From Sperchopsis tessellata (taxonomy: Eukaryota; Arthropoda; Insecta; Coleoptera; Hydrophilidae), in the NCBI GenBank assembly GCA_033557685.1, contig JAWQRN010000589.1, positions 1 through 28,113 on the forward strand: DNA of 28,113 nucleotides, in the 5' to 3' direction. A program made the position numbers and the translations under genes. Position 1 is the first letter of the stretch. Each line of letters opens with the position of its first letter. Below, piece after piece: positions 19,801-28,113 of the stretch. The notes beneath the pieces are model-generated. The model saw only the letters and a list, made by a program, of their open reading frames with translations, did not search any database and was not told the DNA's origin.

Positions 19801-20980
19801 ATACAGATCCTCTCAGGCTACATGGAAAAGCTCTTAACATGTTCCAGTTGGTGCATGTAACATTATGAAAATTCCACTCGATCAGATAGTCTTTTAAATC
19901 ATATTCAGTGGTGTAGATGAGCTAATTTTACTACTGAGCAAATTTTCTGATGAACCATAACTGGATTCATTTCGACAATGTTACGGCATATCATCCCGCT
20001 CTAACCCCCCAATATAACGAGTGGGCGTGTCCTAATAATCGACCGGTGTGAGAATACTGAAATCTGAGCAGGCCCTTCATGTGGTACAAGTGGCACTCTT
20101 TTCACATCTTTGAGTATAGAAGAATGTGAAAACTGAAGACCAAGCCCAATCCATATCTGGCGTTAATTGAAGATGTCGTTAGAGTGTCTACTCCACCATT
20201 AAGCGTGAAAGATACTATTCAATAGAAATATAACTGTAGTGTGAGGACTGTTAGTGATTTGACTTCCAGAACAAAAGTGACTTTAAGTGCAATATAATAT
20301 TTGAGATTTTAGAACAATAACGACAGTAGACGTGAGTAAATGGACATGAAACTCAGCCATCGATTTTTCCAGGCCCGGTTGTCAAAGGAGGAGGTTTACC
20401 TGTACAGGTAAAAGACTAGATTATATAAGACTGGGAAATAGGTAGTCAAAGTGATGTACCCAATTATGGTAAGTGACTTTTAGATATCTTCTATATATCT
20501 AAATTACCAAAAGTACTGTTTAGTAACAAATATATTCCAAGTAAATAATGTAAGCTATTATTATTAATATATAGAATCAATGTATATCATTTTTAATATT
20601 AGTTAATTTTTTTTAAATTTCTACGCACGTTTTTTGCTGTTGTAGACCACTTCTTGTATCTGCAGGCCTTTTGGCTGGAGGGGTTTGCATCGGACCACCT
20701 CTCATAGGTGAATAAGGTGGTTGTTGGGGTCTTTGTATCATGCTACCACCGCTGGTTCCCATATTAGGGGGTGGTGTGAATCCAGTCCTTTGCTAAAATT
20801 TAAAATCAAAAGATTTAATACAACCCTAGAAAAAGAAAAATTTGAAACATTGGTTACCATTACCGGAAAATTTTGTCCAGGATATTGACGCATTCCGGGA
20901 TTTTGAGGTGGTGGGTACCTCTGTGGTGGTGGACCCGCTGCTCCCGGATTTGGAACAGGTCCAGGAAATCGTTGAGCCAT
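13702..20980 (-). CDS. Bap60: Bap60 / SMARCD: SWI/SNF chromatin remodelling subunit
   Basis: Eight exons (20864-20980, 20629-20792, 17184-17462, 16928-17126, 16711-16877, 15928-16135, 15645-15851, 13702-13857) join in frame into about 498 residues ending QALGIRNN. Fly Bap60 and human SMARCD1 are both close to 515. The Pro/Gly/Gln-rich N-terminus (residues 1-90) is followed by the basic KKKKKLADKILPQKVRDLVP and the conserved SQAYMDLLAFERKLD (exon 3), then RVEGRLLED (exon 4). A SWIB domain covers roughly residues 262-350, with FKLDPRLARLLG and ALWQYIKTH. The C-terminal helices contain IHETVDTINQLK and PWAQEAVCRYFYTK. The protein is a core accessory subunit of the nuclear Brahma (BAP/PBAP) complexes and links the ATPase complex to transcription factors. 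Phases agree at all seven introns, so the gene looks intact. The symbol follows the Drosophila orthologue. Confidence 0.96.
13858..15644 (-). other. Bap60: Bap60 intron 7
   Basis: This is a 1,787-bp AT-rich intron bounded by GTAAAA and ATAG. I see no repeat or coding segment that I can name in it. Confidence 0.8.
15645..15851 (-). CDS. Bap60: Bap60 exon 7
   Basis: This exon has 69 codons, from VDDTLKTQMNNFLLSTASQQ through IHETVDTINQLKTNREFFLS to SQTRDLK. The region is predicted helical and is conserved in all SMARCD proteins. The donor is GTAAAA, in phase 0. Confidence 0.94.
15928..16135 (-). CDS. Bap60: Bap60 exon 6 (SWIB domain, second part)
   Basis: This exon encodes LQDSCEREYIVCDKYLEQIF and KMKFAEIPQRLNPLLHPPDP, closing the SWIB domain, then a linker ending ACYDIDVE. 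The acceptor is TCTAG and the donor GTATGC, in phase 0. Confidence 0.94.
16136..16710 (-). other. Bap60: Bap60 intron 5 with a foldback insertion
   Basis: This 575-bp intron is bounded by GTAAGA and TCTAG. It contains the small foldback at 16418-16545, described separately. The rest is AT-rich. Confidence 0.8.
16418..16545. repeat. short foldback repeat, related to the one at the right edge
   Basis: The arms around CCAATTGAAACACCAGTTTG (about 16428-16449) and its reverse complement (about 16468-16490) flank a short centre of about 20 bp. The sequence to the right (CCAATTTATTGATTATTTAA, then ATGGAGCACCCAATTCACTC) is the reverse complement of 27541-27600 with a few changes. The two loci therefore belong to one repeat family, and this copy has lost the inner part. 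Confidence 0.8.
16711..16877 (-). CDS. Bap60: Bap60 exon 5 (SWIB domain, first part)
   Basis: Residues 254-308 run VKRPGDKNVRCTILLLLDYQ, FKLDPRLARLLGVHTQTRPV and ALWQYIKTH, the first part of the SWIB domain. The exon ends with AG before GTAAGA, a strong donor, and the first G of exon 6 completes Arg309, where human SMARCD1 has Lys. Confidence 0.95.
16928..17126 (-). CDS. Bap60: Bap60 exon 4
   Basis: This exon encodes AVASWELRVEGRLLED, then KRKFSSFFKSLVIELDKELY and GPDNHLVEWHRTLTTQETDG, all near-universal in the SMARCD family. It is flanked by introns of 57 bp (left in transcript order) and 50 bp (right). It ends CAG before GTTTGT in phase 0. Confidence 0.94.
17184..17462 (-). CDS. Bap60: Bap60 exon 3
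   Basis: The exon starts after a CTTTTCAG acceptor in the phase required by exon 2. It encodes the highly conserved block from the poly-Lys run through ALKRPMKQKRKLRIFISNTF to an acidic, Pro/Gly-rich spacer (EPNAEGPDGPPQDG). It ends with GG before GTTTGT, and the T of exon 4 completes a Gly codon. A further GT five bases downstream (17179) would break the frame. Confidence 0.93.
18397..18669 (-). pseudogene. unrecognised coding-like segment, 90 codons open
   Basis: One minus-strand frame stays open from 18669 to a TGA at 18397. Its composition looks protein-like: KEGKPAEELKKIETWKPTVL near its start and LFDNSDRLDLRNRMIRRNVM near its end. There is no in-frame ATG near the start. A TTTTAG acceptor-like site precedes it at 18660, and a GTAAGT donor-like site follows at 18388, just past the stop. 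It may be a decayed exon, a retrocopy fragment, or part of the neighbouring retrotransposon. I do not recognise the family. Confidence 0.35.
18780..19640 (-). pseudogene. non-LTR (LINE) retrotransposon relic: endonuclease plus reverse transcriptase
   Basis: On the minus strand, the C-terminal part of an APE-type endonuclease comes first (19634-19311), with YRLPSERESVFLDSYKIFAG and DYNINLM, ending HIGGHIAQ, where intact elements usually have HISDH. Next is the reverse transcriptase motif QGSLLGPVLLQVYIN (19220-19176) and the catalytic block AYVFADDTSL (about 19146-19117). Further on, NIYYVNFHS and LEKAVRVVTR (about 18930-18820) match the region after the palm. The spacing is far too short, so there are internal deletions as well as stops and frameshifts. 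The order fits Jockey/CR1-type elements. It is dead. Confidence 0.8.
20629..20792 (-). CDS. Bap60: Bap60 exon 2
   Basis: This exon follows a 71-bp intron (or 65 bp with the alternative donor). It encodes QRTGFTPPPNMGTSGGSM and RPQQPPYSPMRGGPM, then PPAKRPADTRSGLQQQK, the equivalent of the KRP and poly-Gln stretch in SMARCD1. It ends in phase 2 with AC before the donor GTGCGT, and this joins to the A at 17462 to make Thr94. Confidence 0.88.
20864..20980 (-). CDS. Bap60: Bap60 exon 1 (start codon)
   Basis: The ATG at 20980 lies in a good context (ACAATGG) and begins MAQRFPGPVPNPGAAG, a Pro/Gly-rich low-complexity N-terminus typical of the family. Two in-frame donors are possible: CCG before GTAATG (exon ends 20864, as given) or ATG before GTAACC (exon ends 20858, adding Val-Met). 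Neither is a strong consensus, and the protein differs by only two residues. Confidence 0.85.
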
Positions 20981-21310
20981 TGTAAGTTAAAAATATTGCG
21001 ATTTTGTTTGTGGTTTATAACATCAGCATCAAGCTTAACTGACAAACTCCTTCTGTAAACTGTCAAATAAATAGTATACCAACATTAAAAACACACACAG
21101 CATTGCCTCAATAGCAAACATTTCGCCAACTTTAAGAAATGTAAGTTTAAAGTCCTTGTATTGACGCCAAACATACATTATCATTTTTAAAGTTGCTTTT
21201 TTTTTCAATATAATTTGATTGCGTGATTTTTTTTATAATAATAAAAGAGCTGTTCTAAGAAGCGGTAATTAAGATGTACTATTAGACCTTGTTCAAAGTA
21301 TAGATTATAT
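20981..21310 (-). promoter_or_regulatory. Bap60: putative Bap60 5' UTR and proximal promoter region
   Basis: The sequence immediately upstream of the Bap60 ATG must include the 5' UTR and transcription start, unless an upstream non-coding exon exists. No clear TATA box or initiator could be fixed by eye. The 23-bp ATCGAT repeats begin about 330 bp upstream of the ATG. Confidence 0.35.
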
Positions 21311-21312
21311 TG

Positions 21313-21600
21313 ATCCATCGATTAATAAATAAAATCGGGTAATCAAATAATCGAAAAAATCGATTTCTCAAATAATCGATCATCGATTAATCAAATAAAC
21401 GCTTATAGATTAAAAAGTTTTAAATTTAAACCTATGCTTTATTTATTATAATTATAATAGCCAAGATCCCCGTTCATATGTGGGACACACGGAATTTGCA
21501 GTATAGCCCAAGTCTGTAAATCTGTTATTGATTAATCAAGTAATCGATCATCGATTAATCAAATAATCGATCATATATTAATCAAATAATCGATTACTTT
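21313..21600. repeat. ATCGAT-rich 23-bp repeat blocks
   Basis: Two blocks (about 21313-21405 and 21522-21600) contain repeats with a period near 23 bp, around AATCGATCATCGATTAATCA. The clearest are three successive units in the second block that share ATTAATCAAATAATCGAT. The blocks are separated by about 115 bp without the repeat, and a further ATCGATAAT occurs near 21623. They lie upstream of the Bap60 start. They could be subterminal repeats of a non-autonomous transposon or a cluster of binding sites for factors that recognise ATCGAT (for example DREF-type TATCGATA or homeodomain/CUT proteins). Confidence 0.7.
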
Positions 21601-22442
21601 ATTTTATGTAAATATCGGTAAATCGATAATTTCATTCGAATTAGCCAGACGGAAATTTGGTGTTCAACTATATATATCATTTAGAAATCAAGACCCAAAA
21701 AGACCTAATAGGACATTTTGATCAGAAGGTATTTGTGAATAATTTGGAGGCACAGACCGGAAAAAGCAAGGAACTTGTGGTGACATTCAAATATATTTAA
21801 AAGGTAGTAACGGGAGTCCTTCAAAAACTGGCATTTCACTAGAATATTATTTTATAATTTAGTCCCGAGTATTCATAGATTAATATTCAGTTTTTCATGA
21901 AAACATTCAGATATTTATATCCGTAAAATAAGATGTCATTTTTATTTCTTCTAGACTGTTTCTGGTTTATATATTCAAAAGGGACATTCAAAGAGTCTAC
22001 TGTGAGTAAAAGAACGGTATATACATGACCTAACCTAACATTAAAGCATAAATTTGGGTTGTATACTTTTACACTTACTTTCAATTAAAACCCTTCAAAT
22101 AATGACCATATGAGTTCTGATATAAATTGTCAAATTAGATGTTATCTCGACAAATAATAATTCATAATTGCCCAAAATTACCTCGAATTTATGGAATAAA
22201 TAGTATATACATAAAATGTTTAAATTTCATATACGATTATTTTAATTTATTTGTATCAAAAGATTGTCAATAAACAAGTTTACTCTTTCTTTATGATTTT
22301 GTTCAGAACAGTAAATAGACACCAATTTTTCGGCGGTAGTCTATATAATAACACCGTACCTACATCTATCATTTTTTAAGTTTTTCAGTAAATGTAAAAT
22401 CGTATTTCTGTCTTACTTATATTATGATAACATAGTGTAAAT
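21601..22442. other. unassigned AT-rich interval
   Basis: Nothing coding or repetitive was recognised here. A 65-codon minus-strand frame at 21887-22084 has no recognisable domain and probably arises by chance. Confidence 0.5.
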
Positions 22443-22453
22443 AACCCTTTAAA

Positions 22454-22732
22454 GCTAAGTACTAGGATACTAAGTGTGGGGTCTCGGGTTCGAGACTTAG
22501 GGGCAAGCTGCTTTTTGTGATTAGGGAAAAGATTTTGTGGTACTCGTCTTCCGGGAGGGACGTAAAACTGTGGCTCCCGTGTATTGTAGGTAAATGAAGA
22601 CCACGTACACGTAAAATAACCCAATTCCAGTTGGAACACAGGATGCGACAAAATTTCCAGGTGTGGGCGCCTAATCCCTGGTGTCGGTGATTGGTCATAG
22701 CAGCGGAAATAGGCCGACGTTAAATAAAAACA
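22454..22732 (+). mobile_element. tRNA-derived SINE, 5'-truncated copy
   Basis: This copy matches the SINE at 23957-24250 from its GCTAAGTACTAGG segment onward, including a changed B box (GGTTCGAGAC), the CGTCTTCCGGGAGGGA block, CCAGTTGGAAC and TAATCCCTGG. It lacks the first 20 or so bases with the A box. An 11-bp direct repeat, AACCCTTTAAA, flanks it at 22443-22453 and 22733-22743, as expected for LINE-mediated insertion. Minus-strand open frames over this copy are antisense artefacts. Confidence 0.88.
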
Positions 22733-22743
22733 AACCCTTTAAA

Positions 22744-23956
22744 CAAATTAGACAGCAGCGGGTGATTGTTGTTTATTCTGTTAAAGTTCAAATGTTTTGA
22801 ATTGCGCCTCAAGGCATCTAATAGTGACAAAGTGAAGTACTGCATTCTATCTGACAATATAAAATTCGTAATATGATTTCGGAAAATACTTCGTTTTCTT
22901 AATTCAAAGTAAGTTTGAAAACCAGACAATCATTTTGGTAAGGAGGGAATATGTAGCATCATGGCATAATACTATTGGAAAATTACCAGGTATGATCTGA
23001 AAAGTATTGCTCAACTAATAGAATAGATTTGGGAGAATTTTTGAATAGTTTATTTCTTGTAGATGTAAATATCTACGATACTTCTTGCAAACAATGATTT
23101 GTCTTAGTGAAGTATAAACTATTCATCTATAATCACAATTTGCATATATGTGAACAAGATTTGTACTACAGTGGTTTAAAAAAATTTAACATTAAATGAT
23201 GATATACAGACAATCTAGTTTTTGACTACCTTTCAAAATCTGCAGTCTGCTAGGAAGTTTATATCAACTTTCTGTGATTTTACATTAGAACAAACTTAGG
23301 CATAGCTATTAAACCATGATAACACTGTAATGAAAGAAACTGTATTTGTAAAATATTTATTAAAAATTAAATACAATATATTTAATAAAACTACAATTAC
23401 TGTATCAGCATAATATATAATATACTAAAATAATACATCATCTTATAAATTACTTGTTTAAATTAACATTTGAAAATATCTTTGGCATTTGCAAAATCTG
23501 GCAATTATGTACCTTAAAATTCATTATACATTTTCTAGGTGACTGAGGGTATTCTGTTTAACAACTTAACAATCAATAGCAATATACATTTATAAAAAGC
23601 AATAATATTATAAACTTCATTTTGACAATCATTAGGGTTTTATTCTTTCTATATCTAAAATTTTCCCACAATTATAAATCCTTAGCAGTAGAAGTTTTAT
23701 ATGAAAGTAAAACTTCTTCACAATCAAACATTCTTCCAATGTAACTAGCACGATGATTTATATGAGATCTAGTAATATTAAATAATTCAAAGAAGAAAAT
23801 ACCTAGCTCAGTAGACACATTCATTTAGGTTATCATTAAAATTAAACCATTGGTTTCTCTAAAAATTAGTGAAAGATATCCAATGAACATAACAATTATA
23901 GTTTCCACCCGAAAACACCATTTCTATAGATAAGAAGTCCATTATATTTAAAACAA
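22744..23956. other. unassigned AT-rich interval
   Basis: No gene or named repeat is seen between the two SINE copies. Short frames here are low in complexity. Confidence 0.5.
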
Positions 23957-24250
23957 GCCGTCTCGTAGCTCAGTGGCTAAGTACTAGGCTACTAAGCGTG
24001 GGGTCTCGAGTTCGAATCCAGAGCAATCGGCTTTTTGTGATTAGGGAAAAGTCTTTGTAGTACTCGTCTTCCGGGAGGGATGTAAAACGGTGTGTCCCTA
24101 TATTGTAGGTAAAATGAAGACCACAAGCACGTAAAAAGCAGTTCCAGTTGGAACCCAGGATGCGGAAAAATTCCCAGGTGAGGGAGCCTAATCCCTGGCG
24201 TCGGTGATAGGCCATAGCAGCAAAATTAGGACGACATTAAAAAAAACAAA
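23957..24250 (+). mobile_element. tRNA-derived SINE, near full-length copy
   Basis: The head is tRNA-like, with an RNA polymerase III A box (TAGCTCAGTGG, 23966-23976) and B box (GTTCGAATCC, 24010-24019). It is followed by a tRNA-unrelated body and an A-rich tail starting near 24239. The head is not a functional tRNA gene, as I cannot fold a proper anticodon arm or acceptor stem from it. SINEs have no coding capacity and are mobilised by a partner LINE. I could not fix a clear target duplication for this copy. Confidence 0.88.
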
Positions 24251-26697
24251 AATTAATTTAACATAGCTGCCAATTCCGGATGGAATCTATCTAAAAATAG
24301 CTTAGTTGCCAGTCTTCCTTGTTTTGAAGTTTTTCCACTCTCAAATCTAATTAGTCCTATTTTCAGTGCCAACAGTATTTTTCACTACGCTTATCATAGT
24401 AGATAAATGTAAAAATTGGATTTCTGCAGGCAGTACCCCCACCTCACAGGAGGGTGTGCAGAAATTATTTATATATTATGGTTTTGATCAAGGTTAATAC
24501 AAATAATGTTTGTGAGATGACTTTTTATCCTGAGTATTCTTTCTAAAATAACTTTTTTCTTAATTATCATCCTATTTCAGATGTTGAATTTTTCATATAT
24601 CTTAGTTTGTTCATTTAAGATTTATATCTGGACAGAAAATTATTTTTGTTTAAATACTGACAGAGGTTAAAGGTAGGCTTATTACCAATGTTTTTAGTTG
24701 CCATACATTTGAAGTAAGCCAGAAGATCTTGTTCTTGAAAAACCACATTCGAGTGAGATTACCAGTGTTCAGATTTAGTGACTTATAATACTTGTTATAG
24801 TTTAAATGATGATACAATGTGATGTTTTGAGCAAAATCTAAAAGGTGTTGAGCTTAGTGGGTGTGGTTTATCTTGTGAAAAGGACGGGTGTTTATAAGTA
24901 AATGAAAGTAGTGTTTGGCATCATTTATTTAAGTTTTTGGCATCAGTTATATAAGTAACAGTTGGTCGAAAATTCAAAAGAGATAGCACACTGGGTTCGA
25001 ATACCGTAAAAATCATGCAATTCAATGAAGACCATAAATCTGTAAATGGTAGTGGGGCTCGAGGATAGAGAAACCACAGAAGATAAATGCAGGGGGAAGT
25101 GATTACCTTAGAACTGTATGCAATAAGAAACATTTATAGTATCCTTGTAATATTACCAGGAGTGCATGCAGTTCCACCAGGATACTTCTTTAATACGGTA
25201 GCATTCTGGCACTAAGACACAGCGCTATTACACCTCTGGTAAAGGTAACTATTCTATTAAGTATAATAATCTTTTTGTTAAAGGATGGATACACTTTTTT
25301 TGGTTTTAATGTTAGTATATTTCTGTTACTATGGCTTAACACCTACAAATTTTATCTGATTCACAGTTCGCTATGACCAGGATTAGAACCAGGCTCGACC
25401 AGATTCAATAAATAAAACTTAACAGGTTTGTTTCTTGAATCTGTTCATAATTGGAAGCTATATTTTTAAAAATCAGCAAATAATGTCAACTTGCATGATG
25501 TTAATATTATTTACTTCTTATGATTAGCTTTAATCATTTGGTATTTCTATTGTTTGTATTATTCATTGGATATCTATCTTATTAACTGTTTATGAAGCAA
25601 TCACTTTTTATTTAATACATAAATTATAGTTAACTCCAAAGTGCAAGTCAAAAAATAAATTAGGTAGAAAGAATAATTAAGATTTAACACAGCCTCAATT
25701 AACTATTGTTTAGCTTTATTTGTTCTACATAGAGATCATAGGAGGTAAACGATGTACATTTAAACTTATTTCAATTTTGTTCTCTTTATTTGATTTATTC
25801 ATTGATGTATTGTTCAATTATTATTATCATCTTTGGTAGAGACATTTTGGCATACACAGTTATGTATTTATAGATTATACATAAAATTAGCATATTAATT
25901 ATACAAAAATATTTAATATCATTTGCAAAAGCACCACCTCTTTTATATTGAAACATTAAATTGATAAGTCTAAACTAGTACAGAAAGAAGTTATCTTTAA
26001 GAAAAAAAAATAGGAATTGTAAAATATGCTTAACATAAATAAAGCTAAAAAATACTCATTTCTAGATTGGCAACCATAAGAAAAGATGCAGAATGATGAT
26101 GACTATGAATACATTTGAATGAGTTACTTCTACAAAATAAATGATGCAATTGCCCTGGTCGTCCTAACATCAATGTGCAAGACAGATGCATAGTTAATGA
26201 ATAGATCAGAATCATAGTTTGCACATAGACAAGATTGTTTAACATACAAAGGTAAGATTATAAGAGCAAAATTCAGGTCTAGTGCTGTCAAGTATACGAA
26301 TTTACATGTTTTACAACATGCACAAGTGTTGTTACAGTGTGAGAGGTAAAGTTTCATCGACATATTATTTATATCCTAAAGAGGTTATGTGTAATTGGAC
26401 GTTAATCTTTTCTTTAGAAAAAATGACCTCAAAAAAATTGGATCTATGTTGTTCAAAATAAATAGTAAAGTAAAGATATTATATAAGGGGTTGCCAAGTT
26501 GGAACCCCAAGGCATTGAGTACTATTTATGCAGGATATAATACTTTTCTGTGTTGAGGCAGCTTCAGAATAAAATGGAACTTTATTATATGTACTGGAGG
26601 TAAATATGAACAGAAATCTGATCTATAGGTGGCAGTAACACCCTCCCTGAGACATTTTACAATGTTTTAGGCAAGTCTGGATGATTTTGGTCTTTGA
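24251..26697. other. unassigned AT-rich interval with one small hairpin
   Basis: No gene is recognised in this stretch of about 2.4 kb. A perfect 9-bp stem, ATTTCTGCA/TGCAGAAAT, encloses a GC-rich loop at 24420-24465. Open frames at 24921-25133, 26045-26245 and 26130-26363 have no domain and no splice context that I can support. Confidence 0.45.
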
Positions 26698-27095
26698 ACA
26701 GGAAAATTTACACTGAGCTTGTGTTTTGTACCTTAATTTATCAGAATACTCAAGTTTAGTGTGAAAATGCGTCACTATTAACACATTGTTGCCAAGCCTA
26801 TATGCTCAAACAGATCACAAAGACAAACTAGTTGTAATAGGTCTTTATCACAAAATTTTCGTTGACGTGATAATTTTTGACACTGACTTTTCTTGCACAG
26901 GAAAATTTACACTGAGCTTATGTTGTGTACCTTAATCTGTCAAAATAGTCAAGTTTAGTGTGAAAATGCGTCACTATTAACACATTGTTGCCAAGTCTAT
27001 ATGCTCAAACTGGTCACGAAGACAAACTAGTTGTAATAGGTCCTTTTCACAAAATTTTCGTTGACCTGATAATTTTTGACACTGACTTGTCTCCT
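26698..27095. repeat. tandem duplication, two units of about 199 bp
   Basis: Unit 1 (26698-26896) and unit 2 (26897-27095) are direct repeats with about 90% or higher identity by eye. Both contain CAGGAAAATTTACACTGAGC, GAAAATGCGTCACTATTAAC and ACAAACTAGTTGTAATAGGT. No open frame spans the units. A third unit is not seen. Confidence 0.88.
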
Positions 27096-27540
27096 GTCAC
27101 AAAAATATAATAGAAAACGAAAAGACCTATGTATTTTTCTATCTATAGCAGTGCCTTTGTGGAATACTAGAAAGAACCAACAGGTAGACAGAAATGTAAG
27201 TGAATACATTGTTATTGTTAGCAGATTTTACCACAAAAAAAAATTGGGAATGTCAATGACAATGCAGCACTATACTTAAATATGTTCATTTAACGGCTGG
27301 GTAAATAGGCAAAGAAGAATTTGAACCTAAAAATAATATAAATATTTACCATAGATAGAAAAACTTCTTTGTAAAGTTTGACTATGGTGTTTATAAGACC
27401 AAAATATATAATACATTTAGTAATTAGGCCGTTAACTATCATAATTTATAATTTTGTAATGCAGTTTTAGGTTACAAATAAATACATAGCATGTTGCATG
27501 GTTTTCTTTACTTCACAAGCATAATTCTTTATACAGAATG
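27096..27540. other. unassigned AT-rich interval
   Basis: Nothing recognisable is seen here. Overlapping frames on both strands near 27027-27279 have no domain and are likely chance. Confidence 0.45.
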
Positions 27541-27907
27541 TAGATGAGGAATGAATTAGGTGCTCCATATTAAATCAATAAATTTATAAAATGGTCCCAT
27601 TGAAACACCAGTTTGATATCTTTAAATTTATTAAGCGGACATGTTTTGACGACTCTGCGTCATCTTCAGGGCTGTATTAAATCTTATAACTTTATAAAAC
27701 ATTTTGACGTACATTTAATGTGTGCTGTCAAGTTTTTTTTAATGATCCCAATCGTTTGTGCCCCGTCTAACGTCTCGTTGTTTGTTTAATTCAATTTGTC
27801 ACCTTATTTAATACAGCCCTGAAGATGACGCAGGGTCGTCAAAACATGTCGGCTTAATAAATTTAAAGAAATCAAACTGGTGTTACAATTGGACTATTTT
27901 ATAATTT
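27541..27907. repeat. foldback repeat with inverted arms of about 105 bp
   Basis: The left arm (about 27583-27687) and right arm (about 27802-27906) are reverse complements, around a centre of about 115 bp. Each arm holds GAAACACCAGTTTGAT or its near-match, then AAATTTATTAAGC, then a block reading CCCTGAAGATGACGC and CGTCAAAACATGTC on the outward strand. The part left of the arm is shared with the foldback in Bap60 intron 5. There is no coding capacity. It may derive from inverted terminal repeats of a Penelope-like element or be a MITE. Confidence 0.85.
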
Positions 27908-28113
27908 AATGATATAATTCTTTATAGTTCAAGAACCTAAACGTACTTATATGATGAAAATTTTAAAAAGTTCTATATAAGGATCATCCTTCATCAGGGT
28001 TTGTTTGCAAAATTGCAATTTACTTTAAACTAACAGAATGTTATTAAATGTAATAGACTTCCACGGTTAGTATCTGTATGAATGTTGTTTCCGGGTGGAA
28101 ACCGTGTAGAGGC
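27908..28113. repeat. probable repeat fragment cut by the window edge
   Basis: On the minus strand this contains CCCTGATGAAGGATGATCCT and, near the edge, an inverted pair CCACGGTT / AACCGTG around a GTTTCCGGGTGGAAACC stretch (28060-28108). The composition and motif resemble repeat ends elsewhere in the window, and there is no open frame. The element continues to the right. Confidence 0.45.

Larger units (their letters stand above)
17463..20628 (-). other. Bap60: Bap60 intron 2 (3.2 kb, contains transposon relics)
   Basis: This is the largest intron of the gene, bounded by GTGCGT and TTTCAG. It holds a non-LTR retrotransposon relic (18780-19640) and an unidentified 90-codon open segment (18397-18669). 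The stretch 17480-18260 has no recognisable gene. The stretch 19640-20620 also shows no clear domain, although its less AT-rich parts (19980-20440) look like old mobile DNA. Confidence 0.75.

Noticed and set aside
20860..21066. Short frames on both strands over the start of Bap60
   Set aside because: They are shadows of exon 1 and the 5' UTR in other frames.
23957..24030. A possible functional tRNA gene
   Set aside because: The A and B boxes are present, but the acceptor and anticodon arms do not pair properly, and the unit continues into a SINE body with an A-rich tail.
22385..24215. Two minus-strand open frames (near 22462-22698 and 23970-24215) share a similar protein and looked like a conserved family
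   Set aside because: Both are the antisense of the tRNA-derived SINE copies. The similarity comes from the repeat, not from selection on a protein.
27027..27279. Overlapping 60-67 codon frames on both strands
   Set aside because: They partly overlap the second unit of the 199-bp tandem repeat, have no domain, and are expected by chance.

Overview
This is a window of AT-rich nuclear DNA from an animal, most likely an insect. The signs are spliced genes with GT-AG introns as short as about 50 bp, a Bap60/SMARCD gene, and a typical arthropod set of mobile DNA: a mariner element, Penelope-like elements, a tRNA-derived SINE, non-LTR retrotransposons, and a Ty3/gypsy-type gag-protease relic. There are no prokaryotic operons, rRNA genes, functional tRNA genes or CRISPR arrays. 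All work was done by eye from the sequence and translations; no alignment or database search was run.

Two host genes can be supported, both on the minus strand. The first, on the left (1745-7011), is an unrecognised BED-type zinc-finger gene. Three consecutive phase-0 exons each encode exactly one BED finger, and a strong splice donor after the third shows that the gene continues beyond the left edge or in an exon I could not find. The second, in the middle (13702-20980), is Bap60, the insect orthologue of SMARCD1/2/3, a SWIB-domain subunit of the SWI/SNF (Brahma) chromatin remodelling complex. Eight exons join in frame into a complete protein of about 498 residues.

Almost everything else is mobile DNA or unassignable AT-rich sequence. 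From left to right: a TA microsatellite; a 684-bp foldback with arms of about 285 bp (883-1566); a decayed gag-protease relic in the last visible intron of the BED gene; a decayed reverse transcriptase fragment near 9.3 kb; and a composite of two head-to-head 5'-truncated Penelope-like elements (10485-13405), the left one split by a mariner element. Inside Bap60, intron 5 carries a small foldback and intron 2 carries a non-LTR retrotransposon relic plus an unidentified coding-like stretch. Upstream of Bap60 there are two blocks of a 23-bp repeat rich in ATCGAT, then two SINE copies, a 199-bp tandem duplication, and at the right edge a second foldback of the same family as the one in Bap60 intron 5.

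The most interesting points are the one-exon-one-finger BED array, the long hairpin, the nested Penelope/mariner structure with its uninterrupted sister copy, the repeated hammerhead-like CTGAnGA...AAC motif in several unrelated repeats, and the ATCGAT array next to the Bap60 promoter side. I do not see a clear new multi-gene system in this window.
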